In this document: positions 1 through 8,137 of the stretch, piece by piece | Position numbering within the stretch: position 1 is the first letter of the stretch | Layout: each line of letters begins with the position of its first letter | Source of the DNA: Hyphomicrobiales bacterium | Lineage (GTDB): Bacteria; Pseudomonadota; Alphaproteobacteria; Rhizobiales; Beijerinckiaceae | Assembly: GCA_930633495.1 (NCBI GenBank) | Contig: CAKNFJ010000001.1 | Coordinates: 806,001-870,000, forward strand | DNA length: 64,000 nucleotides | Direction of reading: 5' to 3' | Notes under the pieces: generated by a model | Database searches by the model: none | Told to the model about the DNA's origin: nothing | What the model saw: only the letters and a program-made list of their open reading frames with translations | Program-made: the position numbers and the translations under genes

Positions 1-1406
1 CGGAGGATGTCCGCCTCGCCATCGAGCCGCTGGTCGAACTCGCGATCGGCCTGATCAGCGCCTTCGTCACCGCCGCGACCTTCGCGGCGATCCTGTGGCA
101 GGTCGCCGGCTCGGCCGAGATCGCGCTTGGCTCCACCACCATCGTCATCCCGAGCTATATGGCGGTCGCCGCGGTGGTCTATGCCGCGGTCGCCTCGCTC
201 GCGGCCTATCTCGCGGGCCGCCCGCTCGTTGCGCGCGTCGCCAACAAGAACGAGATGGAGGCTCAGTTCCGGGCCGAGATGACGCGGCTGCGCGAAAATG
301 CCGAAAGCATCGCGCTGATCCGGGGCGACGCCGATGAGCGCAGTTCCGTTGGCGAGAGCTATGGGCGCGTGGTGGCGGCCTGGCTGCGCATCGTTCGGCA
401 GCAAGGCGTCATCGCGCTGGTGCTGAACACGAACGGAGCGCTGTTTCCGATCGTGCCGCTGCTGCTGATCGCCCCGAAATTCCTCACCGGCTCCGTCTCC
501 CTCGGCGCGGTCGTGCAGGTTGTCGCCGCGTTCAGCGCCGTGCAGGCCGCGCTGATCTGGTTCGTCGACAATTTCGTCAGGCTGGCCGAATGGTTCGCCT
601 CCGTCACCCGCGTCGACGAGCTGGTCGAGGAGCTTGAGGCGCTGGATATCGGCACGATCATGGAGAAGGAGACGCAGATCGTGCTGGGCGAAAGCGATGA
701 CGGCGCGATCCATCTCGACAACCTGTCCATCGCCCACAGCAATGGCCGCGTCGTCGTGGCGGATGCCACCGTCACCATCGAGCGGGGCGCGAAAGTCCTG
801 ATCGGCGGCGAGAGCGGCTCGGGGAAGAGCACGTTGATCCGCGCCCTCGCCGGGCTCTGGCCCTGGGGCTCGGGCTCGATCCGGGTTCCGGCCGGCCAGT
901 CGATCGCCTTCGTCCCGCAGAAGCCCTATCTGCCACGCGGGACCTTGCGCTCGATCCTGCTCTACCCCGATTCAGACCGCCCCGTCGCGGAGGAGGTGAT
1001 CGTCGAGGCGCTGCAACGCTGCGGCCTCGGCTATCTGGCGCGACGGCTCGACGAGGAGGAGGAAGACTGGGACCGCGTCCTGTCAGGTGGCGAGCGCCAG
1101 CGCGTCGCCTTTGTCCGGCTCCTGATCCAGCATCCCGACATCATCGTCATGGACGAGGCGACCTCGGCGCTCGACGAGGGGAGCCAGGCCTCGCTGCTGA
1201 ACCTGTTCGACAGCGAACTTGCCGAGGCCACGCTGATCAGCGTCGGCCATCGGCCGGGGCTCGAGGACTATCACGACCAGAAGATCACGCTCGAGCGGCG
1301 CCCGGCCGGCGCCCATGTGACCTCGCAGCGGTTGCGCAAATCGCTCTGGCGGCTGTTTCGGAACCGCAGCGCGGCCAATGAGGACAATCGCCAGGATGCG
1401 GGATGA
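1..1406 (+). CDS. SbmA/YddA-type ABC transporter, fused permease/ATPase, 5'-truncated by the window
   Basis: The frame is open from base 3 upstream of the first Met at 159, so the gene begins outside the window. The visible part reads as the end of a membrane domain, with hydrophobic helices in the first 180 residues, followed by an ABC ATPase. The ATPase has Walker A GESGSGKST, the family-typical segment VPQKPYLPRGTLR, signature LSGGERQRVAF and Walker B IIVMDEATSALD. The Walker A context (RALAGLWPWGSG) and the PQKPYLP stretch are hallmarks of the ABCD/SbmA-BacA-YddA half-transporter family, which moves peptides or fatty-acyl compounds across the inner membrane. The substrate cannot be read from sequence. 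The next gene is convergent. Confidence 0.85.
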   Translation, partial: EDVRLAIEPLVELAIGLISAFVTAATFAAILWQVAGSAEIALGSTTIVIPSYMAVAAVVYAAVASLAAYLAGRPLVARVANKNEMEAQFRAEMTRLRENAESIALIRGDADERSSVGESYGRVVAAWLRIVRQQGVIALVLNTNGALFPIVPLLLIAPKFLTGSVSLGAVVQVVAAFSAVQAALIWFVDNFVRLAEWFASVTRVDELVEELEALDIGTIMEKETQIVLGESDDGAIHLDNLSIAHSNGRVVVADATVTIERGAKVLIGGESGSGKSTLIRALAGLWPWGSGSIRVPAGQSIAFVPQKPYLPRGTLRSILLYPDSDRPVAEEVIVEALQRCGLGYLARRLDEEEEDWDRVLSGGERQRVAFVRLLIQHPDIIVMDEATSALDEGSQASLLNLFDSELAEATLISVGHRPGLEDYHDQKITLERRPAGAHVTSQRLRKSLWRLFRNRSAANEDNRQDAG

Positions 1407-1458
1407 CGACCAGCGCAATGATGCGGCGGCGCTTCGTAGCGAGCGCCGCCGGCCCGCC

Positions 1459-2289
1459 TCACTTCTTGGCCCGAGCGACGATCTGCGTCGGATTGACGAA
1501 GCGCAGCGCGATGATCAGCCAGATCAGCGTCGTGACCATGTAGATCACCGCCATGGCGTCGATCGACTGCACCGCGCGCACGCCGGCGGCGAAGACCGCA
1601 TAGTAGAGCGCGACGACGAGCGTCTGGCTGGTCGGGCCGGCCGTCAGGAAGGTCAGCTCGAACATGGCGAGCGTGCGCACCAGCACCAGCAGCAGTGCTG
1701 CGAGGATGCCGGGCATCAGCAAGGGCAATAACACATGCACGAAGAGCTTGAAGGTGTTGGCGCCGAAGACGCGTGCCGCCGACTCGATCTTGGTGTCGAT
1801 CTGCTCGATGAAGGGGATCATCACCAGGATGACGAAGGGCACGGTCGGCACGAGATTGGCCAGCACCACGCCCGACATCGAGCCGGCGAAGCCGGTCTGG
1901 TAGAGAACCGTCGCCAGCGGGATGCCGAAGGTGATCGGCGGCACCAGCAACGGCAGCAGGAACAGCAGCATCACGAGCTTCTTGCCCGGGAAGTCGCGGC
2001 GGGCCAGCGCATAGGCCGCCGGCACGCCGATCAGGCCGGAGAGCGCCACCACCAGGAAGACGATCTGGAAGGTGACGAGCAGCACGTCGTGGAGCTGGAA
2101 CTCCGACCAGGCGGCCGAATACCAGCGGGTCGTCCAGCCGGCCGGCAGCCAGGTGCCGAGCCAGCGCGTCGAGAAGGACGAGGTCACCACCGTCGCGATC
2201 ATCGCGAAGAGGTTGAGGATGAAGAAGCCGATCAGCGTCCAGTTGGCGGCCGCCCAGAGCTTCGTCGAGAGACGGGTATCCTTGACCAT
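1459..2289 (-). CDS. ABC transporter permease, PotC-like
   Basis: This is a 276-residue inner-membrane permease (MetI fold) with about six hydrophobic segments and an EAA-type loop (GANTFKLFVHVLLPLLMPG) that docks on the ATPase. I chose the ATG at 2289 over the longer frame to 2352 because AGGAG lies 10 bases upstream and the extra 21 residues would be encoded by the inverted-repeat element. It is the last gene of a minus-strand operon of binding protein, ATPase, permease A and permease B, and is separated from permease A by a 267-bp palindromic element. The family takes up polyamines, iron or other small organics; the substrate here is unknown. Confidence 0.85.
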   Translation of the reverse strand: MVKDTRLSTKLWAAANWTLIGFFILNLFAMIATVVTSSFSTRWLGTWLPAGWTTRWYSAAWSEFQLHDVLLVTFQIVFLVVALSGLIGVPAAYALARRDFPGKKLVMLLFLLPLLVPPITFGIPLATVLYQTGFAGSMSGVVLANLVPTVPFVILVMIPFIEQIDTKIESAARVFGANTFKLFVHVLLPLLMPGILAALLLVLVRTLAMFELTFLTAGPTSQTLVVALYYAVFAAGVRAVQSIDAMAVIYMVTTLIWLIIALRFVNPTQIVARAKK

Positions 2290-2294
2290 CGGAA

Positions 2295-2561
2295 AAGAGC
2301 TCCTAGTGGGTCTCGGCATGGCCGCGACGCCGGCAATTCGTTCGCTCCGCAAGGAGCAGTGTGCAGCCGATACCTACGGTATCGGCAAATGCTGCGACGC
2401 TGCGGGCGGACGAATTCCCGGCGCCGAAGGTGGACTTTGGAGAGCCGCCTGCGGCGTCGACCCTGCTCGCCGATACCTATGGGTATCGGCTGCGCGTCTC
2501 TCCTGGCATTCGTCTTCTCCAAAGCCCATCGCGGCCATGCCGAGACCCACTAGGAGCTCTT
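2295..2561. repeat. 267-bp element with perfect 33-bp terminal inverted repeats
   Basis: Bases 2295-2327 and 2529-2561 are exact reverse complements (33 bp). Inside lie two near-identical small palindromes, 2366-2386 and 2469-2490, each with arms GCCGATACC and GGTATCGGC. TCTCCAAAG and its complement also recur inside. The element fills the whole gap between the two permease genes. Its right arm overlaps the TAA of permease A, and its left arm supplies the AGGAG ribosome-binding site of permease B. No transposase is encoded. It could be a MITE/BIME-like insertion, a large RNA hairpin, or an invertible segment; the sequence does not decide. Confidence 0.85.
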
Positions 2562-3450
2562 AGCCCTTTCCGCCGCCGGCAGGCCCGCGATAGAGCAGGC
2601 CCCGCGCTGCGAGTACCACGACGACAATGGCGAGCTGCACGAGCCCCATGATCATCGCGACGGCCGAAGCCATGGAATAATCGTATTCCTCGAAGGCCGC
2701 CTGATAGGCCGCGATCGATATGACGCGGGTCGGCCCCGAGGGCGCGCCGAGCAGCACCGCCGAGGGGAAGACCGAGAAGGCCTGCACGAAGCTCAGGCAG
2801 AAGGTGATCGCGAGCCCCGGCAGCAGCAGCGGCAGCAGGATGTGCTTGAAGCGTTCCCAGGGACCGGCGCCGAGCGTCGCGCCGGCCTGCTCCAGTGCCG
2901 GGTCGATGCCGGAGAGATAGGACAGCGTCAGCAGGAAGGTGAAGGGGAAGCCGGTGATGACCAGCGAGAGCATCACGCCCCAGTAGTTGTGGAGCAGCTT
3001 CACCGGCGTCGAGATGATGCCCGCCGTCATCAGCACGCGGTTGAACCAGCCCTGAGGGCCGAGATAGTTCAACAACCCTTGAGCGACCAGCACGGTGCCG
3101 AGCGTGATCGGGATCACCAGGATCGTGGTCAGCAGGCGCTGGTTCTGCATCAGCCGGACGCGGAAGGCGATCGGGATCGCCAGCAGCAGCGTCGCGATGG
3201 TGACTGGCAGCGCAAGCCAGAGCGTCGTCGCGATCGTTCCATAGAGGAAGCGATCGGAGAAGAAGCGCTGGTAATTGGCGAACATGCCGCCCTGCTTCGG
3301 CTCGAAGGAGAGCACGAGCCCGTAGAGGAACGGGTAGATGAACAGGGCCAGCAGGAACAGGATCGCCGGGACGACGAGCAGCGTCAGCCCGTCGAAACCG
3401 CGCGCCGCCAGCCGCTGCTTCAGCGGAATGGAGGAGAGGTCGGTGCTCAC
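2560..3450 (-). CDS. ABC transporter permease, PotB-like
   Basis: This is a 296-residue inner-membrane permease of the binding-protein-dependent type. It has an N-terminal hydrophobic segment (about residues 20-45), further membrane helices and an EAA loop (GAGPWERFKHILLPLLLPG). The start is GTG at 3450 and overlaps the TGA of the upstream ATPase gene as GTGA, so the two are probably translationally coupled. It should form the heteromeric channel with the permease at 1459-2289. The FEPKQGG periplasmic region after the first helix and the overall layout match PotB/YdcU-type proteins. Substrate unknown. Confidence 0.87.
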   Translation of the reverse strand: MSTDLSSIPLKQRLAARGFDGLTLLVVPAILFLLALFIYPFLYGLVLSFEPKQGGMFANYQRFFSDRFLYGTIATTLWLALPVTIATLLLAIPIAFRVRLMQNQRLLTTILVIPITLGTVLVAQGLLNYLGPQGWFNRVLMTAGIISTPVKLLHNYWGVMLSLVITGFPFTFLLTLSYLSGIDPALEQAGATLGAGPWERFKHILLPLLLPGLAITFCLSFVQAFSVFPSAVLLGAPSGPTRVISIAAYQAAFEEYDYSMASAVAMIMGLVQLAIVVVVLAARGLLYRGPAGGGKG

Positions 3451-4520
3451 GCCGCCCCTCCATAGACGAGGACGCGATCAGGATCGGCGGCGAGCGTCAC
3501 CGCCTCGCCCGGCGACAGCTTGTCATGGGCAAGGAAGGACAGGTCGGTGCCATCGGCCATCCGGGCGAAGCCGACGAATTCGCGGCCACGGAACTCGGTG
3601 GAGACGACCTGCGCCTTGAGGCCGGGCTGGCCGGTCGCGACCGGATGCAGATCCTCGGGGCGGATCGCCAGACAGCCCTCGGCTCCGGCGGAAACGGCGT
3701 TGCGGGCGCGGCCGGAAAGCTGCGCGTCGCCCACGGCGACCGCCGCCCTGCCCTCGGCCGTGGACACGACCTTGCCCTTCACCTTGTTGCGGAAGCCCAT
3801 GAACTCGGCGACGTCGAGATGGTCCGGCCGCATGAACAGGTCCTCCGGCGTGCCGACCTGACGAACCTGGCCGTCACGCAGCACGACGATGCGGTCGGCG
3901 AGCGAGAGCGCCTCTTCCTGATCGTGGGTGACGTAGATCGTGGTGGCGCCGAGCGTGTTGTGGATGCGGCGGATCTCGGCCCGCATCTCAAGGCGCAGCT
4001 TGGCGTCGAGGTTGGAGAGCGGCTCGTCCATCAGCACGAGCGGCGGCTCGACGACGATGGCGCGCGCGATGGCGACGCGCTGCTGCTGACCGCCCGAAAG
4101 CTGGCCGGGGAGCTTCTCCGTCTGGCCCTGCAGGCGCACCAGCGCCGCAGCCTCCGCGACGCGCTTGTCGATCTCCGGCTTGGGCACGCCGCGCATCTTC
4201 AGGCCGAAGCCGATATTCCTGTTCACGCTCATATGCGGAAACAGGGCGTAGTTCTGGAAGACCATGCCGAAGCCGCGCTCTTCGGGCCGCAACGGGTCGA
4301 TGCGCTTGTCGTCGAGCCAGATGCCGCCGCCGGTCGCGGGCAGCAGCCCCGCGATCAGATTGAGCGTCGTCGACTTGCCGCAGCCCGAAGGGCCGAGCAG
4401 AGCGATGAACTCGCCCTTGCCGATCGTCAGCGAGACGTCCTTGAGCGCATTATGGGTGCCGAAGTCACGGCTCAGGCGATCGAGCCGAAGCTCGCGGAAC
4501 GAAGCTGCGTTGATGGTCAT
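3447..4520 (-). CDS. ABC transporter ATP-binding protein, PotA/UgpC-like
   Basis: This is a 357-residue ATPase. It shows Walker A GPSGCGKST near residue 40, Q-loop VFQNYALFPHM, signature LSGGQQQRVAIARA, Walker B PLVLMDEPLSNLD and H-loop THDQEEAL, followed by a C-terminal TOBE-type regulatory region of about 110 residues. The ATG at 4520 is preferred because the family begins just before the FRELRLDRLSRDFG strand; the longer frame to 4598 has an unfamily-like Pro/Arg-rich start. Its end overlaps the next permease start by four bases. It powers the uptake system encoded by the flanking genes. Confidence 0.88.
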   Translation of the reverse strand: MTINAASFRELRLDRLSRDFGTHNALKDVSLTIGKGEFIALLGPSGCGKSTTLNLIAGLLPATGGGIWLDDKRIDPLRPEERGFGMVFQNYALFPHMSVNRNIGFGLKMRGVPKPEIDKRVAEAAALVRLQGQTEKLPGQLSGGQQQRVAIARAIVVEPPLVLMDEPLSNLDAKLRLEMRAEIRRIHNTLGATTIYVTHDQEEALSLADRIVVLRDGQVRQVGTPEDLFMRPDHLDVAEFMGFRNKVKGKVVSTAEGRAAVAVGDAQLSGRARNAVSAGAEGCLAIRPEDLHPVATGQPGLKAQVVSTEFRGREFVGFARMADGTDLSFLAHDKLSPGEAVTLAADPDRVLVYGGAA

Positions 4521-4558
4521 GGCGTCCGGATGGTCTGAGAACGGGGTCGAAATGCCAG

Positions 4559-4593
4559 GCGGCCGGCCCCGCAGCGATGCCGGGGCCGGCCGC
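4559..4593 (-). other. Strong intergenic hairpin after the binding-protein gene
   Basis: A perfect 13-bp stem (4559-4571 with 4581-4593) and a 9-base loop lie between the binding-protein stop and the ATPase start on the minus strand. There is no T-run, so it is not a classical terminator. Such hairpins often protect the 3' end of binding-protein messages and raise their level relative to the membrane components; that role is inference. Confidence 0.6.
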
Positions 4594-4604
4594 AGCAACC
4601 GATC

Positions 4605-5795
4605 TTACTTCTTCTTGGCGCCGCCGACCTGCTCGTCCCAGATGCGGAAGGCGATCACCATCTTGTCCGGATTGAGCGGGGTCTCCATCGGGTTGTCGGC
4701 GATCAGCTTCTCGTATTCGGGGCGGCCGAACTCGGCGATGGCCTTCTGGCTGGAAGCCGGTGCCATCGAGAGCGGCACGTCCTTCACCGCCGGGCCCGGA
4801 TAGAAATAGCCCTCGTCATAGGTGAAGGCCTGCTGCGCGGGCGTCAGCATGTGGCGGACGAGATCGAGCAGCACGGCGAGCTTCTCGTCGGAGACGCCCT
4901 TCGGGATCATCATGTACTGGGCGTCGGTGACCCAGTGGAAGCCCTTCAGCGCCTGGACCTTGGCCTCCTTCGGCACGATGCCGAGCACGCGCGGGTTGAT
5001 GTCCCAGCCCGTGGTGCTGACGATGATGTCGCGCGTGCCGTCGCCGAGCTCCTTCATCGTCGCGCCGGTGCCGCCCGGATAGTATTCGATGTTCTCGCCG
5101 AGCTCCTTGAGATAGGCCCAGGTCTTGTCCCAGCCCTTCTCCGGATCCTTCGGGTCCTTGTCGCCCAGGATGTAGGGCAGGCCCATGATCCAGGTGCGGC
5201 CGGGGCCGGAATTGGCCGGGCGGGCGTAGAGGAAGCGGTTCTTGTTCTGCTTGGTCCAGGCCAGCAGTTCCTCGGCCGTGGTCGGCACCTGTTTGACCTT
5301 GTCCGGCATGTATTCGAGCAGCGGGCCGGACGGGTAGTAGACCATCGCCATGGCCTGGCCCTGCCCGAGATTGTGCATGGCCAGTGCCGGCTTGAGTAGA
5401 ATATCGTCGGGCTTCGGCAGTTCGGCAGCGAAGCGCGGGAACAGCTCGATCCACAGCTTCTGGTCGATGCCGGCCGACAGCACGTCGAGGCCGCCGATGA
5501 CGAAGTCGATGTCGGAGCGGCCGGCGTTCTGCTGGGCTTTCAGCTTGGCCGGCAGCTCGGGCGCCGGGGCCTTGGTGAAGACCATCCGCGAAACGGCCTT
5601 CGGGTTTGCCTTGGCGTAGTTCTCCAGCGGCGTCTGGACCAGCGCGAGCGCGCCGCCGACGTCGATGATGCTGATCGTGAGCGGCGAGGCCGGCAGCTTG
5701 AGCTGCTGCGCGAAAACGCCCGGCGCATGCGCCGCGACGCCGAGACCGGCGACGCCGCCGATAAAATGACGCCGGTTGATGCTGTCGTGAGCCAT
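4605..5795 (-). CDS. Periplasmic substrate-binding protein of the PotABCD-like system, Tat-exported
   Basis: This is a 396-residue binding protein. The N-terminus MAHDSINRRHFIGGVAGLG carries a twin-arginine motif followed by a hydrophobic stretch and a likely AxA-type cleavage near VFAQQ, so it is predicted to be exported folded. The body matches the PotD/iron type-2 periplasmic binding fold. The start at 5795 has an excellent GGAGGAG six to eight bases upstream. It is the first gene of the operon and divergent from the GntR regulator. The substrate is unknown; the nearby mannonate dehydratase hints at a link with sugar-acid metabolism, but that is only context. Confidence 0.85.
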   Translation of the reverse strand: MAHDSINRRHFIGGVAGLGVAAHAPGVFAQQLKLPASPLTISIIDVGGALALVQTPLENYAKANPKAVSRMVFTKAPAPELPAKLKAQQNAGRSDIDFVIGGLDVLSAGIDQKLWIELFPRFAAELPKPDDILLKPALAMHNLGQGQAMAMVYYPSGPLLEYMPDKVKQVPTTAEELLAWTKQNKNRFLYARPANSGPGRTWIMGLPYILGDKDPKDPEKGWDKTWAYLKELGENIEYYPGGTGATMKELGDGTRDIIVSTTGWDINPRVLGIVPKEAKVQALKGFHWVTDAQYMMIPKGVSDEKLAVLLDLVRHMLTPAQQAFTYDEGYFYPGPAVKDVPLSMAPASSQKAIAEFGRPEYEKLIADNPMETPLNPDKMVIAFRIWDEQVGGAKKK

Positions 5796-5901
5796 GATAT
5801 CTCCTCCCGATGCGGATGCCCGCTTCCTCAGCTTTTTTATCTTCCGACGGTCCGGCCGCCGCCATCCGGAACCCGCCCCTCGATCCGGAGAAGCTGCCAA
5901 G

Positions 5902-5941
5902 TTGACGCAGCCCCCGGTTGATCGGTATCCTAGTATACTAG
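5902..5941. promoter_or_regulatory. Divergent promoter region with a GntR/FCD-type operator
   Basis: CTAGTATACTAG at 5930-5941 is a perfect 12-bp palindrome and fits the TnGTATACnA pattern common for FCD-subfamily GntR regulators. It lies 17 bases before the GntR start. On the plus strand a possible -35 (TTGACG, 5902-5907) and -10 (TATCCT, 5926-5931) with an 18-bp spacer overlap it, so binding would block transcription of the regulator and possibly of the divergent ABC operon. The assignment is by pattern only. Confidence 0.6.
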
Positions 5942-5958
5942 TCGTCGAGAGCTTGGCA

Positions 5959-6654
5959 ATGGCCCACCCTGCAGCCCGTCACAGCACGGATCAGATCTAC
6001 AGCGCGCTACGCAGCGACGTGATCAGTGGCGCACTCAAACCGCGCGAATCGATGTCGGAAGCGCGGATGGCGCTGCGCTTCGGCGTCAGCCGTACCCCGG
6101 TGCGGGAGGCGTTCAAGCGGCTGGTCGACGAGGGCTTCCTGGTCGCCGTGCCGCAGGTCGGCACCTTCGTCGCGCCGATCGACCTCGCCGCAGTCCATGA
6201 CAGCCAGTTCGTGCGCGAGACACTGGAATGCCGCACCGTGGTGCTCGCCGCGCAGCGCATCGGCGATGCCGATTGCCGCCGGCTCGCAGCCCTGGTCGAG
6301 GAACAGGCGCAGGCCGTGCGGCGGCAGGACCGAACCGAGATCTTCCGCCTCGACGAGGTATTCCATGCCGAAATCTCGCGCATCGCCGGGCACCGGGCCG
6401 TCTGGAGCATGATAGAAGGCGTGAAGGCGCAGATGGACCGTGTGCGCTGCCTCTCGCTCGAAACGCCGTCCTGGTCCGAGGTGATCCTGAACGAGCACAG
6501 GATCATCGCGGCCTGCATCATGAAGCATGATACCAAAGGCGCGGAGGCTGCGATGCGCGCGCATCTGCGCACCGTCTTCGCCACGATCGACACGATCGCG
6601 AAGGACCATGCGGACGCCTTCGACGATTCCCGCCTCGCCCACGAAGCCCCCTGA
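5959..6654 (+). CDS. GntR-family transcriptional regulator, FCD subfamily
   Basis: This is a 231-residue regulator. An N-terminal winged helix (about residues 8-75) includes ESMSEARMALRFGVSRTPVREAFKRL, the typical GntR recognition region. A helical FCD ligand domain follows with conserved His/Asp metal ligands (FHAEISRIAGH, NEHRIIAAC). The ATG at 5959 is chosen because the longer frame to 5794 runs through the promoter and operator. It is followed 45 bases later by uxuA and is divergent from the ABC operon, so it probably controls one or both in response to a sugar acid or similar metabolite. Confidence 0.88.
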   Translation: MAHPAARHSTDQIYSALRSDVISGALKPRESMSEARMALRFGVSRTPVREAFKRLVDEGFLVAVPQVGTFVAPIDLAAVHDSQFVRETLECRTVVLAAQRIGDADCRRLAALVEEQAQAVRRQDRTEIFRLDEVFHAEISRIAGHRAVWSMIEGVKAQMDRVRCLSLETPSWSEVILNEHRIIAACIMKHDTKGAEAAMRAHLRTVFATIDTIAKDHADAFDDSRLAHEAP

Positions 6655-6699
6655 CGCCCGCTCTTCCGCACAGCGACATTTTTCAAAGGAAATAAGACC

Positions 6700-7896
6700 A
6701 TGGAACAATGCTGGCGCTGGTTCGGGCCGGACGACGTCGTGACTCTGGCACAGGCCAGGCAGGCCGGGGCGACCGGCATCGTCAACTCGCTGCACCAGAT
6801 TCCCTATGGCGTGGTCTGGAGCGTCGAGGAGATCGAGAAGCGTCAGGCGATCATCCGCTCCGACAAGAGCTTCGGCCTGGAGTGGCGGGTGGTCGAGAGC
6901 CTGCCGATCCATGAGAGCGTCAAGATCGGCGAAGGCGATCTCGAACCCATCTTCGAGAACTACCGCCAGTCGATGCGCAACCTCGCCGCCTGCGGCCTGC
7001 AGGTGATCTGCTACAATTTCATGCCGGTGCTGGACTGGACCCGCACCGAGCTCGCGCACAAGCTGCCGGGCGGCGGCACGGCGCTGCGCTTCAACCTGCA
7101 CGAATATGTCGCGCTCGATCACTTCATGCTGAAGCGCAAGGGCGCCGACGAAGGCCATTCGGCCGAGATGATGGACAAGGCCAAGGCCTGGTTCGACGGG
7201 TCGACGCAGGCCGACCGCGACCGTTTGCTCTCCAGCGTCATGGCCGGGCTGCCCGGCGCCTTCGATCGCTACGACCTGCCCGGCCTCGCCCGCATCCTCG
7301 AGCGCTATGCCGGCATGACCCACGACAAGCTCAGGGCCAACCTCAAGCGCTTCCTCGAAGCGATCATCCCGACCGCCGAGGAAGTCGGCATCCGGATGTG
7401 CATCCATCCGGACGACCCGCCGCGCCCGCTCTTCGGCCTGCCGCGCATCTGCTCGGACGAGGAGGACATCGCCTTCATCCTCGACTCCGTCCCCTCCCCC
7501 GCGAACGGGCTGACGCTGTGCTCGGGCTCGCTCGGCGCCAATCCGAAGAACGACGTGCCCAAGATCGCGCGCCGCTTCGCCGACAAGATCTGGTTCGCGC
7601 ATCTGCGCAACGTCGCCAAGGACCCGGACGGCTCCTTCATGGAGGCCGAGCATCTCGGTGGCGACACCGACATGGTGGCGCTGGTCGACGCGCTGATGGC
7701 CGAGGAGCAGCGCCGGAAGGCTGCAGGCCACCCGCATTGGCGGATTCCGATGCGGCCCGACCATGGCCACGAATTGCTCGACGATGTCGGCAAGGGCAGC
7801 TTCCCGGGCTATCCGGCGGTCGGGCGCCTGCGGGGCCTCGCGGAACTCCGCGGCGTGATGACCGCGCTGGCGCAGGTCAAGGGCTACGCGGCCTGA
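6700..7896 (+). CDS. uxuA: Mannonate dehydratase
   Basis: This is a 398-residue protein that dehydrates D-mannonate to 2-keto-3-deoxygluconate in the glucuronate branch of hexuronate breakdown. The start MEQCWRWFGPDDVVTLAQARQ, the segment GVVWSVEEIEKRQ and the metal-binding region around RMCIHPDDPP are characteristic of UxuA, and the length matches the family. A ribosome-binding site (AAAGGAAA) precedes the ATG. It follows the GntR gene in the same direction and probably forms an operon with it. No other hexuronate gene (uxaC, uxuB, kdgK) is present in the window. Confidence 0.93.
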   Translation: MEQCWRWFGPDDVVTLAQARQAGATGIVNSLHQIPYGVVWSVEEIEKRQAIIRSDKSFGLEWRVVESLPIHESVKIGEGDLEPIFENYRQSMRNLAACGLQVICYNFMPVLDWTRTELAHKLPGGGTALRFNLHEYVALDHFMLKRKGADEGHSAEMMDKAKAWFDGSTQADRDRLLSSVMAGLPGAFDRYDLPGLARILERYAGMTHDKLRANLKRFLEAIIPTAEEVGIRMCIHPDDPPRPLFGLPRICSDEEDIAFILDSVPSPANGLTLCSGSLGANPKNDVPKIARRFADKIWFAHLRNVAKDPDGSFMEAEHLGGDTDMVALVDALMAEEQRRKAAGHPHWRIPMRPDHGHELLDDVGKGSFPGYPAVGRLRGLAELRGVMTALAQVKGYAA

Positions 7897-7950
7897 AACG
7901 CGAAAGGCGGGCTGAAACCCCGCCTCAAACGCATATTCTTAGACGAAAGA

Positions 7951-8117
7951 GCGCGGGATCCCCTCTCCTGTAAGGAGAGGGGGTAGGGGTGAGGTGTCGG
8001 CCGCTGGGCCAGTGAAAGACGGCCTCACCGCCGCAGCGACCACCTCACGGCAGATTCGGTGAGCGGCCTACCCCTCACCCTGCCCTCTCCCTATGGGAGA
8101 GGGTTCCCCGCGCTAAC
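7951..8117. repeat. Long paired-arm intergenic repeat, copy A
   Basis: The left part (GCGCGGG... CCCTCTCCTGTAAGGAGAGGG then GGTAGGGGTGAGGTG) and the right part (CCTACCCCTCACCCTGCC then CTCTCCCTATGGGAGAGGG) are inverted relative to each other, and each contains its own small hairpin. A second copy lies at 57106-57275 with the same organisation and the same ends, including GGTTCCCCGCGCTAAC. It sits between convergent uxuA and ureE, where it could act as a bidirectional terminator. Confidence 0.85.
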
Positions 8118-8137
8118 CGAGCCTGCTGGCCCTGGCC

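Noticed and set aside
2477..3463. Alternative 328-residue minus-strand frame overlapping permease A
   Set aside because: It is another frame of the permease gene with Arg/Ala/His-rich content; permease A has the EAA motif and membrane helices in its own frame.
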